Origin: Multifurca ochricompacta
Lineage: Eukaryota > Basidiomycota > Agaricomycetes > Russulales > Russulaceae
Assembly (NCBI GenBank): GCA_022496185.1
Contig: WTXG01000287.1
Location: 1-43,244, forward strand
Length of the DNA: 43,244 nt
Direction: 5' to 3'
The notes under the pieces: generated by a model
What the model saw: the letters and a program-made list of their open reading frames with translations, nothing else
Database searches by the model: none
What the model was told of the DNA's origin: nothing
Shown here: piece by piece, positions 30,402 to 40,934 of the stretch
How positions within the stretch are numbered: position 1 is the first letter of the stretch
Layout of the letters: each line of letters opens with the position of its first letter
Program-made: the position numbers and the translations under genes

Positions 30402-31575
30402 TGTCTTCTTCCTCCTTCATCGCTGCCTCTGCCGCCGTCGACGCCTTCGCCGCCACTCATGTTGTGGTGGAAGCTTTCCCCTCTGCTCACCCTTCCACGC
30501 GTCCCTGCTCCCCATCGACTACGAAGCCGCGGAGGAAGAGTCAAAAACCAGTCGCCAAACCCCAACGATGACTTCGACCACTCTGAAGAACCACACCCGA
30601 ACGACCTCGTGGCATGGAGCAGGATGACAATGTCCCGAATTCCCTTCTTCACCAACAACCCGAACTCCTCCATGTACTTCCCGCTTGAAATCACAATGGC
30701 GGATGGAACGAAAGAAATAGCTAAGTACATCTTTTACACCAATGGAGGGATGGATGTCGCAGGATGTATGAAGAAAGATGGGCCTGTTTACGGGGCCCCC
30801 GTCTATTTGGAGGAAGGTACACGGACGCTCCATCACACAATGAGCGATGAACAGCTGGGCACCTTGCCGCTGATGACCCTGAGCATTTGCATTGATGAAG
30901 TACTAAACGACATGCGCCTTCCGCGTCTCAAAGCTGAGGTAATGAGACTGCGGAAGACCCTACACTGCGCACTACGTTGAACACCCAGTACAAGGAATAT
31001 GCAAAACAGATGACGAGGCTACGAGAGGGATGTTCCAAGTAGAACAGGAATTGTAGAAATCCGGAAAAGATGGAGAAGGGGGATGCATACCAACTATTGC
31101 GGAAAGGTACGCAGACACTTATGCGCGGCCCCTCCCACCACAATCACTAGGAGCTGCGCCCCAATTATGCCGAACCGGTTTGAGATGCCGCGGATGCACA
31201 AGAACCCCCAGGGAGAGACATGCTGGCGATGTGATAGCAAGTATCACATTAGCTGGAATTGCCCCCTCAATTGCAAGTGGTGCCATCATTGCCGCAGTAA
31301 CCTACACTGGAGTCGGTTCTGTATCTTCCGCCACATGGGAGTTACCCCAACGATTGTCAACCCTTCGGGATGGTGTGGTAAATGCCTACGCCACAATGCA
31401 GGTCATCGCGAGTTAGACTGCCCAGTTTATGACATGTGCCCCCAGTGTGGACACGTGGCCGTACAGCTTCCTGCGCACGCACCAATGCAGGCTGACGAAC
31501 GTACACCATAGGAGATTGAAACCTGGTGGATGATTATGTGACCTGGTGCAGGATGATGATGGTGCGTGTTTCTAG
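30402..31575 (+). pseudogene. G2 ORF3: extra protein with coiled-coil and four zinc-knuckle-like motifs
   Basis: Downstream of the pol stop (TAG 30321) an ATG at 30402 starts a separate ORF: SSSFIAASAAVDAFAATHVV, PNPNDDFDHSEEPHPNDL, FFTNNPNSSMYFPLEITMAD, AKYIFYTNGGMDVAGCMKKD, VYGAPVYLEE, MRLPRLKAEVMRLRK, then zinc motifs CWRCDSKYHISWNC, CHHCRSNLHWSRFC, CGKCLRHNAGHRELDC and CPQCG. The stop TAG at 31573-31575 is 31 nt before the 3' LTR. Several frameshifts break this copy; G3 holds the best-preserved version. The role is unknown: zinc knuckles suggest nucleic-acid binding, perhaps as a second nucleocapsid-like factor. It is not an envelope-like protein, since no membrane segment is seen. Confidence 0.8.
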
Positions 31576-31589
31576 CTGGGTCAGCTCGA

Positions 31590-31606
31590 ACCAGAAAGGA
31601 GGGTGA
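31590..31606 (+). promoter_or_regulatory. G2 polypurine tract
   Basis: The purine-rich AGAAAGGAGGGTGA stands directly before the 3' LTR; G3 and G4 have AGAAGAGGGGGTGA in the same place. This is where plus-strand synthesis would start. Confidence 0.8.
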
Positions 31607-32182
31607 TGTTACGACCAGGGCCAAGTCCCCCACTTTTCTTTACCATCCCCAACACAGACCCTTCTCTTCCACCTACTCTCCACTTCTTGATCACGTCCCC
31701 ATCCTGGGATCCCTCACGTGCTTACTTCCTTCCCCGTGACCACTGTTTGTATATGCTGACGAGTTGTTTGTACTTGCTTATGTCTTCGTTTATCTCTTAT
31801 CTCCTTATCTCTAAGACCGGACACTTACTTAATTCCCTATCAGAAGCTAGGCTCTACGCCCTCGCTTTCGTATATTTGGGCCACATGACTCCGTTATCTT
31901 ATCTTTAGACGCTCATTGATTACGTATATAAGTCGCTGTAGCTACATTGTAGACCTCAGACTCGACTTATTGAATACATCGGTGTTGTCTTCTGGACTCC
32001 CCTTTGAAGCTTTGACTCGATCATCTCAGTACTTCTGGTACTCCGCTCACCATCGTCTTAGAGAACAGCCTCTTTGACTTTGACTTCTCACCAACCACTC
32101 CAAGGGCCTCATTGGTCTCTTATCTGATACAAACAAACGCTGTCACACAAGTCGTGTGGAACGTCCCGCACCGGACGTAACA
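31607..32182 (+). repeat. G2 3' LTR
   Basis: 576 bp, TGTTACGACC..GGACGTAACA. Near-identical to the 5' LTR but with several small deletions, which account for the 12 bp length difference. CACGTG and the TATA box are retained. Confidence 0.93.
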
Positions 32183-32341
32183 CACAGCAACATTATCAAT
32201 GGTGTGGGTTGGAATGACTAACAGGAACTTCAAAGCCATGGGTGATGGATGGCAATGTTTTGTTCATGAAGCAAGCTTGCCTCAAGTCAGGATTCAAGTT
32301 GTATTCTGGGTTCATGGGTCTGTTATTCTGGACACTGTCAG
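32183..32341. other. Unassigned spacer between G2 and G1b
   Basis: 159 bp with no recognised motif. It does not continue the G1a gag that borders the left side of G2, and no duplication of the left flank is present. Confidence 0.5.
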
Positions 32342-33543
32342 TGTAAGGATGGCTCAGGCATTGAGCATGAAACTGTTAGCTGTCACCACTCTTGGTTACA
32401 CTCATTTTTCTCTTTCATTATGAGCCCTGAACTAAGAAAACTTCTGACTTTTATTCAATCTTAGTTTAGAAAACCATCTTACTATACTACAAAGTGATTA
32501 ATGCAAGGTGCGAGCATTTGATGAATATCTCCCTTATCAGTACATAGGTCATGCACTTTCTGGGCTGCCTGCCCATCCATTCTTTATACCCTCTCGTTAC
32601 CTCCCCATCTTTATTGTCAAAGTTTTCACCTTGCCGTCTTCACCTCACCGTCTTTATTGCATGGTCTTCACTTGGTCTTTGTTCAAGTCACTCTCTAAGG
32701 CTTGCTTACTATACACCACAAATCTGGACTTTCCACAAGTATATGAAGGTATCTACAAATGCTTGTAGTAGTCCAGCAAACACGCAATCTAGCTCTCTCT
32801 CTCTCTTTTTCTTTGTGCTGAAAAGAACTTCTTGACAACATATGCACACAGGTCAAACAGAACCTACAAGCAGCAATTATCTCAGTTCATGCATGATACA
32901 TCTGCATTTGATCAGTTAGCTCAAAGGGCGTGTTCTCTCCTTTCCTTCTCTCTCCCTCTCACCATCTAGGGAACACTTTGCCTTGCACTCACCATGGATT
33001 GGCTCCGCACAAATTGGCTGCCCCAGTGAGGCAAAGTTAAATTCTCTTTTGCTCTTGAGTCGCCCCTGTGACTTGTCTATGCCCTGACCAAATGCTATAC
33101 CACCCAGAATCTTGCCAACAAGAACTACCAGAAAAGCTTCGACATCCCCTAGTGCTTCAGCAGTCTCCTTAGAACAATCTAGACCCTCCTCTCCTACAGC
33201 ATCGACATCATCTGACAACACAGCTCGCCCCAATCAAGTTTCACCACCTTCGACATTTCAAGCTACCTCTGATACAAAAATACCCTCTGAATACTCTGTT
33301 CCATTTTCTGCCTTAGTCTCCAATGCAATTAATAACCTCTCGCCACCAATTACTTCGAGCTCCACCCCATCTATGGTTCCAACCTCAGCAATCGCTTCTG
33401 CTCTAGCATCAAGGATTCCTACTCCATCACTCCCAGAAACACTTCCGGTCACTTCTGCATTTCCCCTTCTGTCTGACACAACGACATTCCTACTAAGGCC
33501 AGCTTCCTTCCTTGACTCCCCTTCCACCCCTTCAGGATTTGAA
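32342..33543 (+). mobile_element. G1b: second G1 copy, LTR (32342-33011) and truncated gag (33079-33543)
   Basis: The LTR is 670 bp as in G1a. Gag starts at ATG 33079, but its third codon is TGA (33085-33087) where G1a has CGA. The frame continues (RKASTSPSASAVSLEQSRPS, SVPFSALVSNAINNLSPPIT) to SGFE at 33543, where unrelated sequence begins. Differences from G1a are almost all CG in one copy and TG or CA in the other, and G1b has lost most of its CpGs. Confidence 0.92.
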
Positions 33544-33659
33544 CTAGTGTTGTGATGGCCCCGGCTCGGCCTGAAGCCACAGCTTAGGCTTGGCTTTTGG
33601 CGGCTCAGGCTTTTCAAAACTCAAGCCTGGGCCATAGCAATGGCTTCCGGCCAGCTTAG

Positions 33660-34152
33660 TGTTGAACACAGAAGATGTTCGGTGATGCTTCAGGCATCAG
33701 GTGATTAGATTAGCTACCTTGTAGATTAGATTAGATTCCGGAGTTTCGGACTTTTACTATATCTTTATTACTTTCTTTCTCACATTCCGCAGTAGCTGAC
33801 TGATGCACCATGTAACATGTGATTTCTGTAGTGGCCAATGGCCTTTGTCCCTCATAGTTATTGTCCGGCACTTGTGGACTTATTCCCAGTGTGCACAGAC
33901 CATCCCTTGGGATATATAAGGGTGTCTGTTTCATCCTCTACACTTCAGAGTTTTCTTCACCTCTGAAGTGTAAGTCCCTTCTACATTACTTTCTACCTAT
34001 ACCTTTGACTAACCGCTCTCTGTAGTTAACTTGTCTTCTAGGTGTGTAGTATAGTAATATTAGAGTTTTCTTCACCTCTGAAGTTTAACTTGTCTTCTAG
34101 CCTAACCCGCTAACCTCACAGTCAGTATGCTGCACCTCATGCCTGTTCTACA
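33660..34152 (+). mobile_element. Solo copia LTR (493 bp), TSD CTTAG
   Basis: Reverse-oriented relative of the 14396-20972 copia LTR, starting TGTTGAACA and ending TTCTACA. Duplication CTTAG at 33655-33659 and 34153-34157. It shares the TATATAAGGGTGTCTGTTTC promoter block and the GTGCACAGACCATCCC segment. More diverged than the two LTRs of the full element. Confidence 0.92.
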
Positions 34153-34579
34153 CTTAGGCCTGGCTCAGGCCCAAGCCGCAGCTTTACAGTGTCAAATCAA
34201 GTTTTAGCTGCATTTTTTGAAGGACTTGTAGTTTACATTATATCAACCCCTGGCCACTGCTTTAGGCCTTCTGCCATATTATGTCTCCTATTTAACTCCT
34301 GTAACAGATAAGATAAGATGTTGAGATCATGGTGAAACTAAGAGTGAAAATCCAGCAAGAATAGACCTATATTGAACAATTGCTAAGAGCCTACAGCCCC
34401 AAGAGGACAAGATGGGGTCTGTAGTGTGCTACAGGGCATCTTTAAATAGGTTCTAGTACTATTCTATGAAATACCAAAGCCGATCAAGCATGCGATGTAA
34501 GTCTAATTAGTTATCAGTGGCTTACTTTCATAAGTACCCTGACACATCTTATTTACTAATGTGCAATTGTTACTGCTGG

Positions 34580-35105
34580 TGTCACACACAGGTCCTTCCG
34601 CATGCGTCAGTTTGGGTTCGGGTCAAGATCAATCAAGGCAATGAGTCTGAATGTTGCATGTGAAGTCAGGGTAATTAGATAGCAAGGCAAGAGCCTTTGC
34701 TGGAGCCACTGGTGAGCCAAACCCTCTCAAGTCACATCTTGGAAGAGGGCTGAAGGGACTTCCTAAGGACCTTTGATTGGTACAAGGAGAACAGACTTGG
34801 TCTGTCCTTGGATTTATTGTAGTCCTTAAATACAATGTAGCTACTATGAAGTCATAGTCTAGAGTCTTGTACAAATGATATCATACTAAGTCACAATGGT
34901 CATGACATCAACTATGAGATCATACTAGGGTCACAAGGTCTATGACATCAACTATGAGATCATCAATCAGATGACATGGGAGTTGAATCCCTTGTCCAGA
35001 CTATGGCCATCAGATAAGTGGATCTGATAAGGTATACAGTGAAAGAAAGGGGCATAGAAGACAAAAAAGAGAGAAAATGCAAAATGCTAGCAAGAAAGTG
35101 TCACA
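34580..35105 (-). mobile_element. Solo LTR (526 bp) of an unassigned family, TSD GCTGG
   Basis: Starts TGTCACACACAGG, ends GTGTCACA, flanked by GCTGG at 34575-34579 and 35106-35110. On the minus strand a GTATTTAAGG box near 34820 suggests minus orientation. It contains the short tandem repeat at 34877-34957. Confidence 0.75.
34877..34957. repeat. Tandem duplication of a 40-41 bp unit
   Basis: Units 34877-34917 and 34918-34957 both run from GATCATACTA-like to GACATCAACTATGA, followed by a partial third GATCATCA. It lies inside the solo LTR 34580-35105. Confidence 0.8.
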
Positions 35106-35556
35106 GCTGGTCTGGCATTATCTAAAATACATACTAGACTACTTTAGACTACTCTATAATCAGATTATCAATTAATATTACTCAAACAATGGCTGCGTGT
35201 ATCTATAATGTCCTTTGCTGCATAAAAAATGCACATCCAGGACAGCATTGAATTTTTTGAACCAGAATACCAGTACAGAGATAGTCCGACCTAATTGTGA
35301 TTGCATTTAGATAAAACAATTGATGAGATAAAAAGCATCTTACATTAATCAAGATACTGGGTATATACATCTCAGATCAATCATGTGATTAAATCACTTT
35401 CATTAACAAGCAAGATAATGCATGCATTCATTTACTTTGATTTAGTAGCTGTATAAAGCCACTAAATCTGCTATAGATAAAGCAGTTGCTATCGCATTAT
35501 CACAAGCACCTAAGTCTCTAAGTAAACAATGTATCTAAAATATAAGTCTGCACCAT

Positions 35557-36132
35557 TGTTACGTCTGGTGTGGGACGTTCCACATGACTTGTGTGACAGC
35601 ATACTCTGCATAATCAGATAAGAGACCAATCAGGCCTCTTGGAGTGTGGGGAGGAGTCAAAGTCAAAGGGGCTGCACCCTAAGACGATGTTGAGTGGAAA
35701 GTGCTGAAAGCACCTTGGGACAGACAAAGGAAGTTCAACTGTGATGTCCAGAAGACAAGCACTGATGTATTCAATAAGTCGAGTCTGAGGTCTACAATGT
35801 AGTTACAGTGGACTTATATACGTAATTGAATGGGCATCTATAAGATAAGAATCACAGAGTCAAGTGGGCCCAAATATATGAAAGCAGAGGGCATAAAGCC
35901 TGGCTTCTGATAGGGAATTAAGTAAGTGTCCAGTCGTAAGGATAAGGAGATAAGAAAGCAAGCATGTGTAAATATCAAGTCAACAGACGCAAAGTGAGTC
36001 ACAGGGATGGAAGGAGAGCACGTGAAGGATCCCAGGACGGGGATGTGATCAGGAAGTGTAGGGTAGGCGGCAGAGAGGGATTCGTGTTAGGTAGGGTAAA
36101 GAAAAGAGGGTCACTTGGCAAAGGTCATAACA
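35557..36132 (-). repeat. G3 3' LTR
   Basis: 576 bp, TGTTACGTCTGG..GTCATAACA on the plus strand. It keeps AAGTCGAGTCT (the primer segment) at about 35777 and a CACGTG near 36019. Confidence 0.92.
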
Positions 36133-36163
36133 TCACCCCCTCTTCTGGTTCTAGCAGACCCGG

Positions 36164-37363
36164 CTAGAAACAACTCATACCGTCATCATCCTGCACTAGC
36201 TCCAGATAATCATCAGCTACATTACGATCATCAAGGGTGTCATTCTCCTTGTCTGAATCCTGCAGGCACCTGTGGTTGCACAGAAACCCATATGGGCCAT
36301 GCTGCCCGCACTGGTAACACAGGTCGTGGATTGGACAGTCGAGTTCGTGATGTCCTGAGTTGTAGTGTAAACACTTGCCACACCAACCTGATGGATTGAT
36401 GATTGTCAGAGCTATGCCCACACGGTGGAAGATGCAAAACCTACTCCAGTGCAGGTTACTGCAGCAGTGGCAACACCACTTGTGATTGAGGGGGCAATTC
36501 CAACTGATGTGGAACTTGCTGTTGCATCGCCAGCAGGTTTCGCTGCAGGGGTTTTCATGCATCCACAGCATTTCAAAGCAGTTGGGCAACAGCATTGGTG
36601 CAGCTCCTAGTGATCATGGGGGGAGGGGACGCGCATAAGTGTCAGCATACCTTTCGGTGATAGTCTGGTATGTGTCCCCTTTCTCCAACCTCTTCCTAAT
36701 TTCCACCAACTCCTGCTCCACCTGGAACATCCTGCTGGTCAGCCTCGTCATTCGCTTTGCGTGCTCCTGATACTGCTGATTGAGTGTGGTGTGCAATGTC
36801 AGGTTCTTCCACAGCCTCATGACTTCAGCCTTGAGGCGTGGGAGACGCATGTTGTTCATGACTTTGTCGATGGCAAAGGCCCAAGAGTCTTCAGCAGCTA
36901 GGTGTCCAAGCTGCTCATCGCTCATCATGTGATGAAGGCAACCTGTGTACCTTTCTTCCAGATAGACTGGTGCCCCATAGATGGGGCCATCCTTCTTCAT
37001 GCATCCCACAACATCCATCCCTCCATTCGTGTAGAAGATGTACTTAGCTATGGCGACTGACCCATCAGCCATGGTTATCTTGAGAGGGAAGTACATAGAT
37101 GAGTTGGGGTTATTGGTGAAGAATGGGAATTCCAGAACTTTGTCATCCAGTTCCATACCCAGGAGATCATTCAGGTGAGGCTCTTCACAGTGTTCAAAAT
37201 TGTCATTGGGGTTGGGAGATTGATTTTTGACCCGTGCTTCTGCAGCTTCATAGTCGATGGGCAAGGAGGGATGTGTGGATGGGTGAGCGGATGGGAAGTT
37301 CTCAACAACTACGGTGGAGGAGGTGAAGGCGTCGACAGCAGCATTGGCAGCAATGAAAGACAT
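36164..37363 (-). pseudogene. G3 ORF3: zinc-knuckle protein, 399 residues with one TGA
   Basis: The best-preserved copy of the third ORF: ATG 37363 to TAG 36164 is one continuous frame of 400 codons, broken only by TGA at 36614-36616 (codon 250). Order: MSFIAANAAVDAF; acidic PNPNDNFEHCEEPHLNDL; FFTNNPNSSMYFPLKITMAD and KYIFYTNGGMDVVGCMKKDG; a helical, probably coiled-coil stretch around residues 170-240 (LPRLKAEVMRLWKN, MFQVEQELVEIRKRLEKGD); then zinc motifs at about 277-290 (CWRCNSKFHISWNC), 297-310, 328-343 (CGKCLHYNSGHHELDC) and 349-366 (CYQCGQHGPYGFL). An acidic tail ends QDDDGMSCF. No membrane segment or signal peptide. G2 reads CAA at the TGA codon and G4 also TGA, so CGA is the likely ancestor. 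Function unknown; nucleic-acid binding is inferred. Confidence 0.82.
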
Positions 37364-37441
37364 GATAGATTGGATAGTGTTAGGACATTGCTGGGAAAGC
37401 ATGTACTGGGGAATTCGATCAGGGTCTGGGGGGTCGTCCTT

Positions 37442-40400
37442 TTAACTGTCTTTGGGCGCTTCTGGGTGTTGGTGATGGAACTCTGAGATAAGAGCCAGGG
37501 CAAAGATATCCCTGGCTGGCTCCCACAAGGTGTCAGAGTCTGGGAATCCCTTCCACTTGACTAGGTAGTGCAGCTTGTGCCCTTGGCCTTTCTGCATGGA
37601 ATCTAGAATATGTTCCACTTCCCATTCTGCTTCTCCATCAATAAGGTCAGGTGGGGTCTCAGGAAGTTCTCCCCATGCATGGAGGTTTCCTTATACGGGG
37701 TTAGAAGCTTGGCATGGAAGACAGGGTGGATCTTCCATTTTGGTGGCAGCTGCAGCTCATAGGATACATCTGACAGCTTCCTTCTGATCTGGAAAGGCCC
37801 ATGACGTTGGGGTGCTAATTTGGCCGAGGGATGTGACATGTGAATATTTCTTCCTTTGAGCCATACCCAGTCATTGGTCTGATAAGGTGTGAATGTGCCT
37901 GGCTGTGCAGATAAGAGCTGTTGTGCCTTTACTAGATTTTCATTGGCCGATTGTCATAACTCTTTCCACTGGCTTATCTGTTGCATTACTGATGGGACAT
38001 TGGTAGGTTTGTCCATCCATGTAGTGCATGGAGTCCAACCCATGATGAGGGAGAAGGGGGTGGCCTTTGTTGTCCCATTGGGCCATGAGTTGTGTGCAAA
38101 CTCCACAGTTGACAACCATTCTGCCCAGTCATCTTGTCGTCTGTTGCACCAGAATCAAAGGTACTGTTCCAGCCATTGGTTTGTGCGCTCTGACTGTCCA
38201 TCTGTCTGTGGGTGATATGCTGTGGAGATGTTCTGTGTGATGTCTAATGTTCTGCACAGGGCTTTAGCGAATGTCAATGTGAACTGGGTGTCCCGGTCAG
38301 ATATGATTTTCTTGGGAAGTCTGTAGTGGTGATAGACATGGTTTAGATATAGTTTTGCCACTCCTTCAGCTGTGATGGTCTGGTTGCAGGGTATAAATAG
38401 GGCTGCCTTAGAGCAGTCATGGTCAGTGATTGTGAGGATTGTGTCAAAGCCTTGTGATTCAGGCAGTTTGATGATGAAGTCCATAGCAATGGCCTGGAAA
38501 GGGGTTGATGAGATGGGAGTGATAGGGTGTATCAGCAGGGTTTTTGGGTGCGTATTGACCTTGTTTGCTTGACATGCTGCACATCCCTTTACGTAGCTTT
38601 TGTCATCCTTTTTCATGTTGGGCCACCAGTAGTCTTGTTTGGCAAGAACATAAGTATTGGCAATGCCAGGGTGGCCAGCAGAAGGGAGGTCATGGTGAAA
38701 ATGGATCACCCCCCTCTTAATGTTGTCACCACCGGTGACAACAAGTTGGTCTCCATCCTTCCACCAGAGGCCATTGACTTCTTTTAGGTTGTGCACATTG
38801 GCCCATGAGTGACATAGCTCTTGGTTCATGTTTTGCGAGACTTGTGCCCACAAGTCCATATCATGGAGACTGACTATGGCAGTGTTTGCAAACACTTCTT
38901 CTGGGAGGACTGTTACATTGTCATTGTCATCTTCCCCTGTATGCATATCTGGCCTTCATGACAGCGCATCTGCTTGTGCGTTCTGACTTCCTGCAATGTG
39001 CTTTAGGGTGAAGTTATACTCTTCCAGCTCAAGAACTTCTCATGCCACACATCGACTGATTTTGTGGGGCTCCTTCCAATACAGCAGATTGGAGTGATCA
39101 GTGTAGATGACTGTTTTATGAGGGCTTCCTGCAAGGTAGGGTTGCCAATGTTGTAGTGCTTTAACTATGGCTAAAAGTTCCCTGTCCCAGATGTCATAGT
39201 TTCATTCAGCTGGCGAGAAGGTCTCGGAGTAATATGCCACCGGGTGAAGTATCTGAGAATCATCCCTTTGATACAACACTGCCCTGTTCGCAAAGTGGGA
39301 GGCATCTACTTCTAATTCGAAAGGGCGACTCAGATCAGGTTGGATAAGTACTGGTTCTGAGCCAACCAGGTCCCTGATCTGTTCAAACGCCTGCTGCTGC
39401 ATAGTGCTCCAATACCATGGTACATCCTTCTTCAGGAGATTGTTTAATGGTCATGTGATACCCGAGAATCCCTTTATGAAGTGGCAATAGAAGTTGCAAA
39501 ATCCAATAAATGATCAGACGTCTTTGACACAGGTTGGCATGGGCCATTCTCGGATCCCTTGTACTTTAATGGTGTAACGCCTGGTGCGGGCGTTCGTCAC
39601 GACATGTGATAAGTCGCATAGTGAAACTACGAAGTCAAGTGTGCACTGTCTTTCAAGTACACGGAGATCAGGTGAGAAGTCAATACCAAGGAGCTAATCC
39701 CTTAGTATCGGTGAGCAGAAGAGTGCCAAAAGCACTGAGATGATTCAGGAGTCGGGTCTTAGGATCACCCAGAAGGTAATGCACCAAGTTGATTAAGAAG
39801 TTGAGTCTGAGGCATACAGGCTATCTAGGCAGGCCTTATATACATAATAGAGATCGGAGTCTGAATCGGAGTAACGTACTCAATGTATCAACAAAGTCGT
39901 AATGTATCCGAATGGGGAACGGGGTCAAGTGGGCCAGATGAGAATATATGTAGACGGATCCAGTATAGTCGCAATTCTGGTGGGAAAATACGTAAGCATT
40001 CTGATGTAAAGTACGAGTCATAGATAAGCACAGCCTGAGTCAGAGATAAGAGACAAACAAGTACAATGCCAGTCACAACATGGTCAACAAAGAGGCAAGC
40101 ATGTCCAAACAGCAGGTCACATGAGGGAAAAGGAAAACAAGACGACGCAGCAGGGTTTGTAACAAATGGGGTCCATACACACTTGTCCTCCTTCTAGGAT
40201 AACTCCTAGATATTCAATGCTTTGTTGTTCGAAAGAACACTTCACTGGTTTGAGGTATAGATCATGTTCATGTAGTATATCCAGTACCTGATGCACTTGT
40301 TCTCAATGGTGGTCCAGATTGTTGGTGGTAGCCACTAAGATGTTGTCCATGTAGACCACTACTTCGCCAGTAAGGATGAGGTCATGGAAGATGTGGTTCA

Positions 40401-40934
40401 TCATGGACTGGAATGTCGCTGGCGAATTTGTAAGACTGAAGAACATGATGTTTGGCTCGAACAGCCCTTGGTTTGTCTTAAATGCCACTTTACATTGGTC
40501 ACCTTCTTTAATCCTGACATTGTTGTAGCCCCATTGTACATCCATCTTCAAGAAGAGGGATTTATCCCTCATGGTGCCAATAAGCTTGGAGATGAGCGGC
40601 AAGTGGTAGGCATTCTTCACCATATGGGCATTAATTTGTCAGTAGTCCTGGACTGGTTGCAACTTGCCATCCTTTTTCTTGATGAAGAAGAAGGGTGAGG
40701 CATACTGCGACTTGGATGGGCGAATATACCCCTTTGCCAGATGTTCTTCAAGAAATTCTGTCAACACAGCCTGCTCAGATTGGGACAGTGGGTAGATTTT
40801 GCAATCTATCACAGCTGGCGTATTGGGGAGGAGGTCAATGGTGTGATCCCATGGTTGTGTAGGTGGAAAATGCTGCGATTCTTCTTCAGAGAACACTTTC
40901 CAATGTCGGTGATAAACACTTGGTACTACATCAT
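37442..40934 (-). pseudogene. G3 pol (reverse transcriptase to chromodomain), 5'-truncated
   Basis: From the right: HWKVFSEEESQHFPP, KGYIRPSKSQYASPFFFIKK, TGA at the DY.QIN site, [13 protein letters not shown], then the active site reading YMDN instead of YMDD (Asn codon 40342-40344) and TGA after NNLDHH. After the solo LTR come RNase H (PFELEVDASHFANRAVLYQ, WDRELLAIVKALQHW), the integrase zinc motif (HPGIANTYVLAKQDYWWPNM, CAACQANK), core residues in AMDFIIK, ISDRDTQF and QSERTNQW, and a chromodomain (LHYLVKWKGFPDSD) ending with TAA at 37442. Further TGAs stand where G2 or the family has Arg, for example PAE.NYD (about 39204), S.RPD, QYL.FW (about 38154) and EL.QSAN. A frameshift lies near 37650. 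Clearly dead: the catalytic Asp is replaced. Confidence 0.9.
39573..40164 (-). mobile_element. Solo LTR (592 bp), G2-related subfamily, TSD AATGG
   Basis: TGTAACGCCTGG..TTTGTAACA, duplication AATGG at 39568-39572 and 40165-40169. On the minus strand a TATATAAGG box is followed by CAGACTCAACTT, the same self-primer segment as in G2 with CG changed to CA. It interrupts the G3 reverse transcriptase/RNase H region. Confidence 0.88.

Larger units (their letters stand above)
23402..32182 (+). mobile_element. G2: Ty3/gypsy chromovirus (Tf1/sushi type) with an extra 3' ORF
   Basis: LTRs 23402-23989 (588 bp) and 31607-32182 (576 bp) with TGTTAC..GTAACA ends enclose gag, protease, reverse transcriptase, RNase H, integrase with a chromodomain, and a third ORF. 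Two solo LTRs interrupt it (24917-25628 and 27863-28451). The outer flanks (GCGAC left, CACAG right) do not match, so it is not a simple single insertion. Confidence 0.93.
33544..35556. mobile_element. Possible hAT-type element end and unassigned AT-rich sequence
   Basis: G1b gag stops abruptly at TAGTGTTGTGATGGCCCC. The next 200 bp (outside the copia solo LTR) carry repeated GGCTCRGGC/GGCCTGG words, like the subterminal repeats of hAT elements. The rest to 35556 is AT-rich, with no surviving frame. Two solo LTRs sit inside and G3 begins at 35557, so the other end, with its 8 bp duplication, would lie beyond the window. The class is a guess from composition. Confidence 0.35.
35557..40934 (-). 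mobile_element. G3: G2-family chromovirus, 5' part cut off by G4
   Basis: 3' LTR 35557-36132, ORF3 36164-37363 and pol 37442-40934, all on the minus strand. Pol is interrupted by a solo LTR (39573-40164). Its 5' portion is separated by the insertion of G4 at 40935 and lies beyond the window. Polypurine tract at 36133-36150. Confidence 0.93.

Noticed and set aside
30402..31575. Envelope gene in G2
   Set aside because: The position fits env, but there is no signal peptide, membrane helix or cleavage site; zinc motifs dominate.
34877..34957. CRISPR-like or satellite array
   Set aside because: Only two full adjacent units without spacers, inside an LTR of a eukaryotic genome.
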